A DNA stretch of 64,000 nucleotides, taken from the NCBI GenBank assembly GCA_026182355.1, contig JAPFBL010000068.1, positions 2,807,001 to 2,871,000 of the forward strand. The letters are read 5' to 3'. Positions 51,201 to 62,052 of the stretch are shown piece by piece. Both the position numbers and the translations under genes were made by a program. A model generated the notes under the pieces. It worked only from the letters and a program-made list of their open reading frames with translations, was not told the DNA's origin and searched no databases. The stretch's first letter is position 1. Each line of letters starts with the position of its first letter. The DNA is from Hermatobates lingyangjiaoensis (Eukaryota > Arthropoda > Insecta > Hemiptera > Hermatobatidae).

Positions 51201-51239
51201 TTCAACGCGTTTCGAACACTTTGTGTTCATCATCAGGAA
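51201..51239 (-). ncRNA. Hammerhead-like motif (CGCG family), left arm
   Basis: Exact inverted copy of 51347-51385 in the left arm of the 51.1-51.45 kb hairpin. Confidence 0.48.
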
Positions 51240-51346
51240 GACACCAAGGATGTGGTACTGACGGGTTGGTCCAGTGAACACAACTGGACAACACAACAAC
51301 AGTTGTGTTCATTGGACCAACCCGTCAGTACCACATCCTTGGTGTC

Positions 51347-51385
51347 TTCCTGATGATGAACACAAAGTGTTCGAAACGCGTTGAA
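51347..51385 (+). ncRNA. Hammerhead-like motif (CGCG family), right arm
   Basis: TTC, CTGATGA (51350-51356), T, stem II GAACAC-AAA-GTGTTC, GAA, box ACGCGT, T, GAA. Stem II is six perfect pairs; stem I is three. Confidence 0.48.
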
Positions 51386-54300
51386 TAAAACTTCATTTGT
51401 GTGGAGACTTTTGTTGGTTTATCCATTTTACCTCAGAATGAGTAAAATACTATGTTATATTATGAAAATGCAAATGTATCCAAGATCAGAGGAACTTACT
51501 CAATAGTTCAGTGAATTTTTATGTTAAGTTAAACTAAGGTATGGTTATGTCCGAAGTTGAGACAGTATAATTATCAACAATTTGATAAATCTGCTGTCTG
51601 AGATCTGAAGTCATACATTAACACGAAACAGTACTGTTGCATTTGTCAGTGTATAACACAATTAAAAAGTATCATAACTAGTGAAACAATAGTAGGCTGG
51701 GAGGTTGGTATTTGTAATTAAATTACAACTTCAATGACACCCGACTTGCTCACCTAACGATTATTACCTAATATTTACTCACTGTAAAGTGTGTCATACT
51801 TGAACCCTGTCATGAAAACATTTTTCGTTTTGAAAGTTCGTTTATTTATGTCTAGTAAGGGTTGACATGATTAAAAGCATGTCATGTTAATTATGCTTTT
51901 AAGCATTCAGTCAAGAAATCTTGTGTCTTTCGATGTAAGGCTAAATATTACTATTCATTACACAGAATGATAATCTCGTATATAGAAAGTCAGTGTAAAG
52001 CCAGACTGTGCATGATCCAACTAATGCCAGGCAGGGTTCTTTATTAATGACTTCTTTTGAATCGCATATAAAAGCTGTATTGTCTGCATAACACTACCGT
52101 AACTGTTGGCTCTTAACTTGTGTGTTGATCAAAAACAAGGTGACAAGTTCATTTGAAATAGGCCGTAGATGATCTTAAATATAATTAATAATACCTTTAT
52201 ACTGTAAACAATTGTATTGTAATAAATTATTGCCATTTAATCATTGCATTACATACTGAAGAATAAAGTTCGACTGCTAAATCAGCTCTCAAGTGATGTG
52301 GATTTTCAAAGAAAAGTTGAGAAACGATTTTTAAGTAGCGAACTGACAATTTTGTCTGATCTCAAAATATTGATGAAATTTGATCAATATAAATTATATC
52401 ATTTTTCAATTCTTATAAAAATGCTTGAATAATATAAGAATGAAATGCTTATTAATATTTTTTTAATGGCCTGGTAAATGAATGTTTCAAAAACGTTTTT
52501 GTTTTTCTTTAAAAAAAAAACAAATATTTTCCAGACAAAGAGCTGTTTTACAATAAACACTTCACTTCAGATTTACCAGAAGGAATTTATTTGTTATACT
52601 GATAAACAATTTTTAATTGGAATTTGCTAAACTTCTAATTGATTAATTTATAATTTAACGCCAATTTCAATGTAATGTCCTAATTCTGTGGGAAATGCTA
52701 TAAAAAATTCTCCCTCCTTCTTCTTATTAGATTGAAATACTGAGATGAATTAAACATAGCGGATTTTGCAGTAAGAACTGCAGTATCCAGAATAATGCTG
52801 TCATCAGATTAAATGAAATACTTTCTCTCTTGTTAATAACAGATATTGACTTGTCAGTATCTGGCAGTGTCTACATATTTTAAGATAAAAGCCTAAAAAA
52901 ACAAATTGCTTTCTTTTTTTTAAATATGGAAAGTTTTAACCATTACGGTGTATCAGGATTTATTAATGAGACATTGTTTAATAAACTTGAGTGAGTTAAA
53001 ATTTATGTTACCTATGGGGAATCAACACGGTAATGTATTTGTAAAGACTATGTCAAATAACTTAAATCAAGGGCCGAGTCTTGGGAGTGATCTGTAAACC
53101 AACCATACACCGATTTGTGTCCTGAATACTAAGCGGCAAAGCAGTAAAGTATTGCGGGTTTGCCTCGAAGCCAATCAATTTAAAACCGGATATGAACATT
53201 CAAACATAAATAAACATTTTTACTCCTATGAAACAAAGTACAGGCTTGAAATTCTAACTTGAGTCAATTAAAAGTTAAATCTGTTTTGAAGAAAACCTCA
53301 ATTACGCGTGGTCTCACCCTTCCTAGCAACATCAATTTTCAATAATTGATTTTTAATTGGCAACCCCAACTCCTCGATTAACATCAAAGAAAAAAAAATC
53401 TAACAACTTTTTTGATTAAATGGTTTCTGTTTACTCCATTAATCCATTTTTATTTTCTTCTCTCCTCTTTAAAATAGAAAACTGGTTTTATAGTAATATG
53501 ATATATATATTTTTTTAATCAAAATATGAATAACCCATATATATATTTTTACCCCCACTAAAGACCAGAGTTTCCCATCTAATTTGCATTTGTTATTGTG
53601 AAATCTATTAATTATAAATCACATGCATTAATTGTAAATAGGGATTATGATACAAACTCATGTAAATCGTTAGACTTTAAAGTAGTGATGGATGTTTTGT
53701 GTTATACATGTAAAATTTATATTTCAGCCTTGTCTTTGACTTGTTCTTTTGAAACTTTTTTAAGTCTGATTTATTTCCAGAAGTTTGTGGAAGAAAATCA
53801 CTAAAACATGCTAACAAATAAACCAAGTGAAAAGAACTTTCGTAAACTACTTGTTGAATCAACATGTCCTGACCTGAAGAAATGTGTTTCGGAGATTTGA
53901 AAAACTATAAAAACACTTAATGAAAGACAAAGCTGACATGTTTTTTTTAAATATACGTATTTAAGTTGAAGAACTGCTTCCAAATTTACAGGTAAGAGAG
54001 AGTGATAGATAGATAGAGAAAAAAATGAGAGAAAAAGAAAAAATAAATATTAAAACTTTGTCAGACAGTTTTACGGGTTTAAACTGAAATTTTAATCTGT
54101 TGTTTTAGTTCATTTACAATCTTCTCCATAGTTATTTGCCTACAACATAATAATATACAATAAACCATACAATTACAATATATGTGTAAATATCCCATAT
54201 GGAAGTGAATGAACTAATACATCAATAATTATACTTAATTTATTGAAAATGTAAATTGTAGGTAAAAATGAATTAATTTATTGGTTGACAGTAAGCTCGA

Positions 54301-54649
54301 ACAAAAAAAAAAGTTCACGATTTCAAAATATTTTTTTATTATCAACAGAGCAATATTATTTAAAAACTTTTTGTGTTTTATCTTTGTAAAAAAAGTTTTA
54401 CAAGAGATGAATATGCAATAGAGGTTTTTGTGACATCTAATTTCGGGTCATCATCAGCTCACTGACGTTACTGAGGTTACATCGAATGTGTAAAAATATC
54501 GTAAATGCAAAAGCGAAATGTGAATTTTTGTTCTTTTTATATTTAATAGTAATTATTTTATCCATTTATTGATGATTGGCTACAATAAACGCCCACACTG
54601 AAAGGCTTTCAACTGTTATGCTATTCTGGGGATTGGATATGTTGGACAT

Positions 54650-54935
54650 TTGTAGTTCGGAACCCACTCCAGATATGGGTGAGCCGAGCCACCTTACCGG
54701 GTAGATCCTACATTGGGAGCAAAATATACATTTTGCTCAACTCAATTATATTTAGGGTCGGGTTCCTTAACGAGTTGCTGACATCGTGCAGACTCGGAAT
54801 TAACGGCTTAACACCCTCTGTAAGAGATGACACTGATGTTTCACCCCCATGTGAAAACATCGAGGGCCACAGTGAGAATCAAATCCCGATCTACTAATCT
54901 GGAGCCGAGTCGCAAACGACCTGGCTCCCCTAGCC
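54650..54935 (-). mobile_element. Diverged relative of the SINE
   Basis: The plus strand here contains CTTAACGAGTTGCTGACATC, then GGAATTAACGGCTTAACACC and CTCTGTAAGAGATGAC. These align in order with the body of the SINE at 42.7-42.9 kb. At the high-coordinate end is a decayed tRNA-like head, with a B-box-like GATTTGATTCTC on the minus strand. It is much more diverged than the copies near 43 kb. The low-coordinate boundary is approximate. Confidence 0.65.
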
Positions 54936-55489
54936 CTTATTGTCTTGACTTTACCTTTTCAATTCTATTCAATGTTTTATAACTTTGATCTCTATTTTTC
55001 GAGGGAGGAGTCGTAGTACATCCAAAGTTTATTTAGGTGTTGCTACATGTTTGCTCCTTAGCTGACCGTCATCAGTGGTAAGATGATATTTATATCACGA
55101 CCAGATTGTGATAGCGATAGAAGGTTTCTCCAATGTGTAAGCGGTGTGATGATTATTTTCTCTGGACATGACTTTAGTGTTTCTTGTTTAGGTATAGTCC
55201 TATCCATATGGACTATAGGCTAGACTATGTCTTGTCTAGGAAGGTATAGTCCAACTAATAGTCTCCTTGACTTTAGTAATGAAGATTGGAGATCCAAATA
55301 TGGCCCATCCGATAGATTTTTTGTATCGGACAATTTTGTTAACAGTGTCCCTCAAAAAGGACATTGTCTGGTATTCGAAGAAAATCCCTGCTTGGTTAAA
55401 CATGAGTGAAGAAAAATTTAGACCTCCTGTAGAATCAACAAACCGGTTATGTTGCTCGTGTATATCTAAAATGGATGACAAATAACAAA

Positions 55490-55582
55490 CGACTCACAAT
55501 TGGTCGCCTATTGGATGTAATTTATAGTACATCCAATCGCGGGATGAAGAATAACACTACACTTATGTAGTGTTATTCTTCA
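55490..55582. repeat. Two adjacent small hairpins
   Basis: ATTGGATGTA ... TACATCCAAT, then GAAGAATAACACTACA-CTTA-TGTAGTGTTATTCTTC. Confidence 0.75.
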
Positions 55583-55766
55583 GGTTTACAACTAGATAAA
55601 ACTTTTTTTATGAGATAATATTAATATTAATCTTAGAAGTCACTTTTAACATTGTACCTTGTCAAAACCTCAATTGTGCAATTCAACATTCATTTCGTGT
55701 ATTCACTTTCAAATAATTCACTCTGATGTTCTTAAAGCTCACAGATATCTATATTTCTTTAGATAT

Positions 55767-55808
55767 AAACCTGAAGAAGAACACTAAGTGTTCGAAACGT
55801 GTTAGTTT
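55767..55808 (+). ncRNA. Hammerhead-like motif, diverged single copy of the CGCG family
   Basis: CTGAAGA, A, stem II GAACAC-TAA-GTGTTC, GAAA, then CGTGTTAG. About 100 bases of following sequence resemble the right arm at 51.39-51.45 kb. Confidence 0.42.
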
Positions 55809-56229
55809 TCATATTAAACTTTTTTTTGTGGAGACGTAATTTTGGAATCCCCCAACATAAGTAACTACCACACTATAAAAGATTGCACAAGTAATGAATT
55901 GAACCTTATCTTTATTTACATATCACCTGTTAAATCAAACATGATACGAAAATACCATTTTTGTTTCCTCTATTTTTTTAATTATATTTATATTTATTAA
56001 TATAAATTAAATTAATATTATAATATTAATTATAATTAATATTATATTATATTTATATTTCATAAGTTAGGTTGTAGTTAGTGTTTTGTGCTTTATTTAT
56101 TTTTAATTCCTATAATTACTTATATTTCTCTTTGTTTACCTATTTATAATTTTCTAATTTTTATTTCTTTGCCTTATGTCTTTCAAATTCTAAGGTAATG
56201 CAATCAGTTATTATGTTGTGTTTACTCAT

Positions 56230-56350
56230 TGTAGAGTAAAAAGCTAATGAAATAGTCTCCACATATAGAAATTTAATAGTATACACTGTTTATACTCATA
56301 CTATTAGATTTCTATATGTGAATACTGATTCATTAGCTTTTTACCCCACA
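56230..56350. repeat. Inverted repeat, possibly an internally deleted relative of the 51-kb hairpin
   Basis: AAAAAGCTAATGAA and its complement flank CACATATAGAAAT / ATTTCTATATGTG. The outer TTTACTCATTGTAGAGTAAA resembles the outer end of the 51-kb hairpin. No hammerhead core. Confidence 0.6.
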
Positions 56351-58453
56351 ATGACTTTATGTCCTTACTTGTTTGCTCTCTCCCTATGTAAACTTGGGAG
56401 CGTAGTTATTTTGTGGCCGGGTGCAATGGCTGCGAGTGCGCTGCCAGTCGTCGCCTAAGTATAGATACACGTCTTAAGATGGTGCGTTGCCAGTGATTAA
56501 TGAGGGTGTGGTGTGTGGAAATTCTGTTTTTCGAATCCTCTTGTTACACTGACGGACTTACCATTGAATAATTACATTTCCGTTTAATTGATACAAGGCT
56601 GGATATTTATTACTCCACTAGCCTCATTGAATACATTAGTACTTGTAATTAATTGGCGTTCGCTAGCGGTCGTGCCTCGTGCATCAATCCCAATTTACAG
56701 GGCTCCAGAGTTCGCATTGCTCTACCACCTCTTGATTTATTTATAGTTTGCTTCCAGGAATCGTTGAATTTTTATTTTTCTTGATTAAAGCTGAATCAAA
56801 CATGCTCTGTCTGATTGTTGTTGTTTAAATATGTCTGTTTTTACTCTATATAATCAGGACTCTATATCAACACTTGTTTCAATTATAGAATTAAATCCTT
56901 AAAAGGGTACGAAGCCATACTCCATTTTAATTGGTTGATTGCAAAACCAAATTAAAAATAAAAGTAACATTGCAAATGAGTGGTTTGAAAAAGCAAGGAT
57001 TAATACAAGTTGAGCTGTGTGCAGTGCCAGAAGCCTCTTATCTTTGAAGCTCGTGCCCACACTACAGTCCAATGCAGGGTTTTTAATCGTTCTTTTTCCA
57101 TGACAAACATTTCAAACAATATTACTTCATGACACATCTATGCCAATCTGAAGTGAACACAATATGATTCGCCTGAACCTCTGACCTACCAGTTTATTTT
57201 AATGGAAAACTACATTGAGGGAATCATTCCTCAAGTTACTTGATATTAGTAAGATAAAATGTAGTTGAATATGTATATGCATTAGCACCTAAGACAGGAG
57301 GATGTAGCAAGCACTCTTTGCCTGAACCCCTCTGCTCCCTGCTCCTTAGACAGCTACTTCCCTCACACACTGCAGACACAGTTTTGTTTTCCATCCATGG
57401 CATAATACTTAAATGTTAAATATAACCATGCATAAATACTGTTTCATATTGATGTATTACTTCAATACATCCTGAAAACCAATGTTGCATATTCATTTTA
57501 ATTTACATTAAATCATGAGGTATATATTTTAAACTATTTTGCTTTATTTAGGGAATAGGAATGGTTAAATAAATTTTTTGAAGGTCAGATCACCATTGTA
57601 TTTCATAGAGAAAAATCCGTACGATTGCATTTTTAATTAAATAGAATTTTATTTTCTTTAATATACTAGGAACCATAGGTGGGTAAGTAATTTGTAATTG
57701 TGGAAAAGTTCATCTTGACTGTGGAACTTCCCTTGTTTAATTATTTTTTATTTGTTTTAGTCATGTCAAATAAATTTGACTAAACTTGCACTAATGTAGA
57801 GTGTTTTAGTGTTGCATTTATTGATCAATAAACCCTGAAGAACTAAATGTGTATGAGATACTGGTCGAGACGTATGAACTATGTGTACACATATATATGA
57901 TTGGCTAGTTGACGGCCAAATGAAACGTGTTTTATGGTGGTTTGGGGTAGGGTGTGTGGCACAGGTGAATTTAGAGTCAGTGGTCTTTGGGGTGCTATTC
58001 TTTGTTGTTTTAAACTTCGCCATAAATGCAGTGTATCTCGTGGGAAGTCAGATCTATCTTTCTATCAAATTATTTGAGGATATCACACTCCCCCAGTTGT
58101 CGGTCAGTTAGTCGACATGAAACATTAGTTTCTCTACGTGGAGCTTCCTTTCTCCATTCTTGCTTATCTTTCAGGTAATCAGTTGTATAATAAGATATTA
58201 TGTTGACTACAAATGGCATGACAATAAAAATGTGTATTACTATTTATCAACTGCGATGAAAACACTGAACATATAGAAGAGGGACTTTGGATATGGCTCG
58301 GTATGTTATAATACTGAGATATTAAAGGAGATGTGTGGTTCTTAGACAGTCCCTGTAAAGACCAATGTGTTTTCAGTGATTGCTTTTAGTGTCTTGTTGA
58401 TAGGACCAAGGTGTAGAGTTTCAACAGATATTTTAAATAAGAATGTAACTGAC

Positions 58454-58741
58454 TTGGGTGAGGTATATTGAGAGCTGGCAGGTTCCGTTCTGGTTGAAGA
58501 GGGGAATGTCTATGAGGTTGAGCCAGACGATGAAGGTGGTGAGGAGGAAGCCGGTGTCGGAGAGGGCGAGCGCGCTGAGGTAGTAGCTGGAGGAGAGGTG
58601 GCGCAGCTTGGTGGAGAAGAAGACGAAGACGGAGAGGCAGTTGCCGGCCGTCCCGAGGACGACGAGCAGAGGCGTGTAGTAGAGCTGGATGGCGTAGAGC
58701 AGCTCTGCTCCCCGAGTCACCGCAGTCCCGTTAGCCTCCAT
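58454..58741 (-). CDS. CNMaR-like: Peptide GPCR, coding exon 1 (N-terminus, TM1-TM2, start of TM3)
   Basis: This exon encodes residues 1-96 of a rhodopsin-like receptor, starting MEANGTAVTR. No signal peptide is seen, as is usual for class A receptors. There are N-glycosylation sites at N4 and N85. TM1 (about 17-40) carries the conserved N34 in GTAGN. The intracellular loop is KLRHLSSSYY. TM2 (about 51-76) carries the conserved D62 in ALSD. C88 is the cysteine at the top of TM3 that should pair with C171 in extracellular loop 2. The exon ends at CAA|GTCAGT (phase 0) and joins exon 2 to read ..YLTQ|VCSFLSVW... It is strikingly GC-rich compared with its flanks. The start is the first in-frame ATG. 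It directly follows a CAG, so an upstream non-coding exon is possible. Family: arthropod neuropeptide receptor, best match by eye the CNMamide receptor group. Receptor class is nearly certain; the subfamily is moderate. Confidence 0.93.
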
Positions 58742-58765
58742 CTGTCACACAACCAAAAATCACTC
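58742..58765 (-). promoter_or_regulatory. Possible splice acceptor of a 5' UTR intron just before the ATG
   Basis: On the minus strand the bases before the start codon read ttttggttgtgtgacag|ATG. This resembles a 3' splice site, so the real transcription start may lie in a non-coding exon further upstream (higher coordinates). No TATA box or initiator could be assigned with confidence. Confidence 0.35.
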
Positions 58766-58949
58766 GCGTGACTTTCAAACCAACTGTTCATTATTATTCG
58801 CCCTTAGTGGGGCCATGTAGCTATGTCCGCAGTCTGCATTGATATATGTATCCACAGGTTCTTTGAACCAGGGGTAAAAAAGGTCACTGAACTTATCTGT
58901 ACCTTAGCAGGTCCAGTAGGACCTTTGATCCGGAGTTTCATCCGAAACT

Positions 58950-59580
58950 CTTAAAATAAGTCGGTACTGCGGGCAGCGGGGGCCCATGGAGGGGTTCTCT
59001 TTCCATCCCGCCTACTTAGGTTGGACTCGTAGAAGCTGTTGGTTCTCACCCTAGTTGGGTAGACCCTTGTGGTCGTTCTGTGAGAAGCAGTAACTTCTCT
59101 GGAGGATGCCTGCTTAGCATCCAGGGGAGCTAGAGACCCCAAACCCTTATTAGCAGGAACGGTCCTTGAACTCAGCTGATTGGCCTGGACAACTGGTACT
59201 TGCCTGGTAGAGGATTGGACCTCGAACTGGTGACGATTAGATACCACCCCTCGAGCCCTTTTATGGTCAATACAGCTGGCAGTTAGCCAACGGGAGACCG
59301 TCATAAATAGCCCATACAGGTGGTGTTTAGCCAACGAGAGATTTGTAATCTCTCTTTATGAGTCGTGCACTTAAGTACTAAAGACTCCTTATAATGACGC
59401 CCTGATGGCGCCTGATGAACTATTAGTAGCAAGCCCTGGTCCCGGGAGAGGACGACCGAGTTCTTAATAATACCAGGGTAGCCCTTAAAGTGAAGGCATT
59501 GTAGGAAAGCCTGTTCATTAACCAACTGCTCGCTTTTTAGCTTTGACGGTGGCACGTGCCAAGGGACGGCCTATTGAGGG
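58950..59580 (-). pseudogene. GC-rich, frame-broken repeat, possibly a retroelement gag-like piece
   Basis: On the minus strand, 59555-59301 encodes an open segment with LVNEQAFLQCLHFKGYPGII. A different frame from 59334 to 58951 continues into a Ser/Thr/Arg-rich tail ending WAPAARSTDLF. The frame change coincides with an imperfect 44-bp internal duplication: ISRWLNTTCMGYL, then VSRWLTASCIDHK. GC content is far above the surroundings. I do not recognise the family. Basic low-complexity tails are seen in retroelement ORF1 proteins, but this is only a suggestion. Confidence 0.4.
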
Positions 59581-59599
59581 GGATTGTAAATAAAATGTT

Positions 59600-62021
59600 A
59601 CAACAAACCAGAATCTCGCAACGAAACCTGATTTGGCATGTCAATCTTGAAACCGGCCTGTTTTTAAAGTAAATATTTGTTAGAACTGTGGGCCCGTGAG
59701 GTCAGCATATGGAATGTACTGTATGTACATCATGTACGCAGATGTGCAAATCATTCAGGCCTACTTCCTACAAAAGACTTGCTCCGCTGTGCAGCCATTT
59801 TGCAGGAAATCAATCAATAAATAATTTTTCTAATAAATTTAATTTAAAGAAAAAGGAATATCGTTTTCAACAAAAAAAGTAATTTTGGCAAAATATAAGA
59901 ATGCCATTTTTTTGGCGTTTACGTCGATTTTTGGCTGGCCTTCAGAAAAGTAATTATTTCTTTATTATTTGCAATATTCTTTTATCCCAGGTTTAGTAAT
60001 ATTGTTATACTTTGTACAATTATTTTTATTATAGTTTATTTTATCTAAAATAACACAAAATTATTTTTTGGACCCAAAATATACACTTTTCAATTTCAGA
60101 ATCTCTAAAATATTATGTACTATAAAAAGTTAACTTTTTGACGTATTGATGATGACCGAGAATTAGTAATAATTTTTTTTAAAAATAGTAAAGTCTTTTT
60201 TAGTATTGTTTAACGAGCCAGAAGTATCAACTTACACTGAATATATAACAAATAGCTTTTAATTGGAGATTGTTCACACCAACATCAAAAGGATAGAACA
60301 AACATTTAAAAACAATGACTACCCTAACAAAAGGTTAGACAAAATGCTAAAACATTATCTATACACGATGAAAGTGTTTTGTAAATGAACACTTGAAAAT
60401 ATGAGAGGCTTTAAAAAAAACAGAAGTACACGATATATATATACAATACACGATAAAACCAAAGTGGTATCTTTAACTAAGTTTGAAAAGCCCTATGTGG
60501 CTGGCTTTCTAGATCGTGCCTATGTGTTAATCATTAATAAAGATTAATCTTTATTATTACTATATTAATCTTTAAAATCTTTAATATAAGCTTTGCAAGT
60601 TATAAAAAATTCTTAACAAAATAATCTGATTATATTTTAAAAACAGACGGCTTAAAGCAAAATCTGAAAACACATAGTTGAGTACTAATTTCATTATTCG
60701 TATTTTTTATTTGAAATATTTTTCTCCCTGACTGGACCTAAGGTCTGATATTCTTAAAAATCTGCGAAATAGTCAAATTCACTAGTCAGTGATACCTATG
60801 TTGCAAGTAACAGGTTTCATATTACCTTTTTTTTTCCAAGTTTATTTTAAGATGGAATGCTTCATTTGTTTGAACTTTATTTCATTAGTAAAATTAGCAA
60901 CTTGTAAGTTAATTAATGTTAATAATTTAAAACTTTACAATTATAGTGTTATTCTAGGATTGGAATGTTTGGTTCATTTGTTATTTGGTGCCCATTTGAG
61001 TTATGGGCCAGTGAGATTACAAGGTCGATTGTAAAGGTTAAAAATTATTCTCTCTAACTTCATGTGCATAGCCATAAATTTATAGATTACCATTTATCTA
61101 TCATTATGGATCATATTCGTTTTTATTTGATAGTTTCAATTCAACACAGTCAGATTTATTGGAAATTTAGATTATTAAATAATTTAGAGAAAAAAATGAT
61201 AAACGTGGATGATAAACAGAAAAAAAACGTTACTGTAATTATGACTGTTATTGTATTTAATGAAGCTGAGGCAGCAGGTGGTGTTCTATGAAATTCTACA
61301 GATTTCAGTGGTACACTTTGTTCACATTCTCATGACATTCCAGTCTTAGTCTATTGTCCAGATAAAAGTCTTTCTTATAATATATAGCATCATTTAACGT
61401 TCTTATAGCCTATTACTAACAACCTGCGTGCTATTAAAAATTGTATATTACTTCTGTTTTTTTTAAAGCCTCTCATATTTTCAAGTGTTCTTTTACAAAA
61501 GAAATAGCTGTTATAGCTTAATAAATCTTATTTAGTTTTCTCTAAAATGTTGATATAAGCAGATCAGTGAAATACACTTAGGAAAAACAAACTGCATTAA
61601 TCTTCTCTAAGTCTTGGCAAACAGAATGTTTTCTTTCTTCCCTTTGGCAAAAGTATTAAGGCATTTACATATCAAGTGGATTGAAAAAGCGTCTGTGCCG
61701 ACTCTCTGCTCAGAGCCGACTTTAGTGTAACCTGCTTTAGTGCGTCGTCCAATAGTCAACTACATTTCAATTGCTATAGCCCTCAGTAAATGTACAATTA
61801 ATATAACACATGTATTTCATATCTGTATCCTTTGACTTTGTTATTAGTTTGATGTACCTTTTTCTTTCGAACATTCTCACAAATACATTATTGTAGAAAT
61901 AACTAAATTTAGTATTTCAGACCATTTAATTTATTCGGAATACACCAAGTTTTCAGGTAATGTTGCATCTTAAACAAACCTGTTCTTCTCATCAAGACGG
62001 GTTAGTATAATTGGTAATTAC

Positions 62022-62052
<31 letters not shown>

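Larger units (their letters stand above)
51137..51450. repeat. Hairpin with about 149-bp arms
   Basis: Arms 51137-51285 and 51301-51450 are near-identical reverse complements with a 15-base loop. Each carries the CGCG-family motif. Confidence 0.9.
43673..58453 (-). other. Receptor intron 1 (about 14.8 kb)
   Basis: AT-rich intron between exons 1 and 2. It holds the duplicated SINE piece near 44.0 kb, long hairpins at 46.5, 48.2, 48.6, 51.1 and 56.2 kb, a SINE relative at 54.7 kb, and (TA)n, (CA)n, (CT)n and (GA)n tracts around 48 kb. Between these (44.2-46.4, 49.0-51.1, 51.5-54.6, 56.4-58.4 kb) no gene or clear element was recognised. Confidence 0.85.

Noticed and set aside
48237..51450. CRISPR array or bacterial inverted repeats
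   Set aside because: There are no regularly spaced short repeats with unique spacers. The structures are paired long arms in clearly eukaryotic intron DNA.
54430..54475. Minus-strand CTGATGA ... GAAA at 54.44 kb
   Set aside because: Only six bases lie between the two boxes, so no stem II can form. Treated as chance or a heavily deleted relic.
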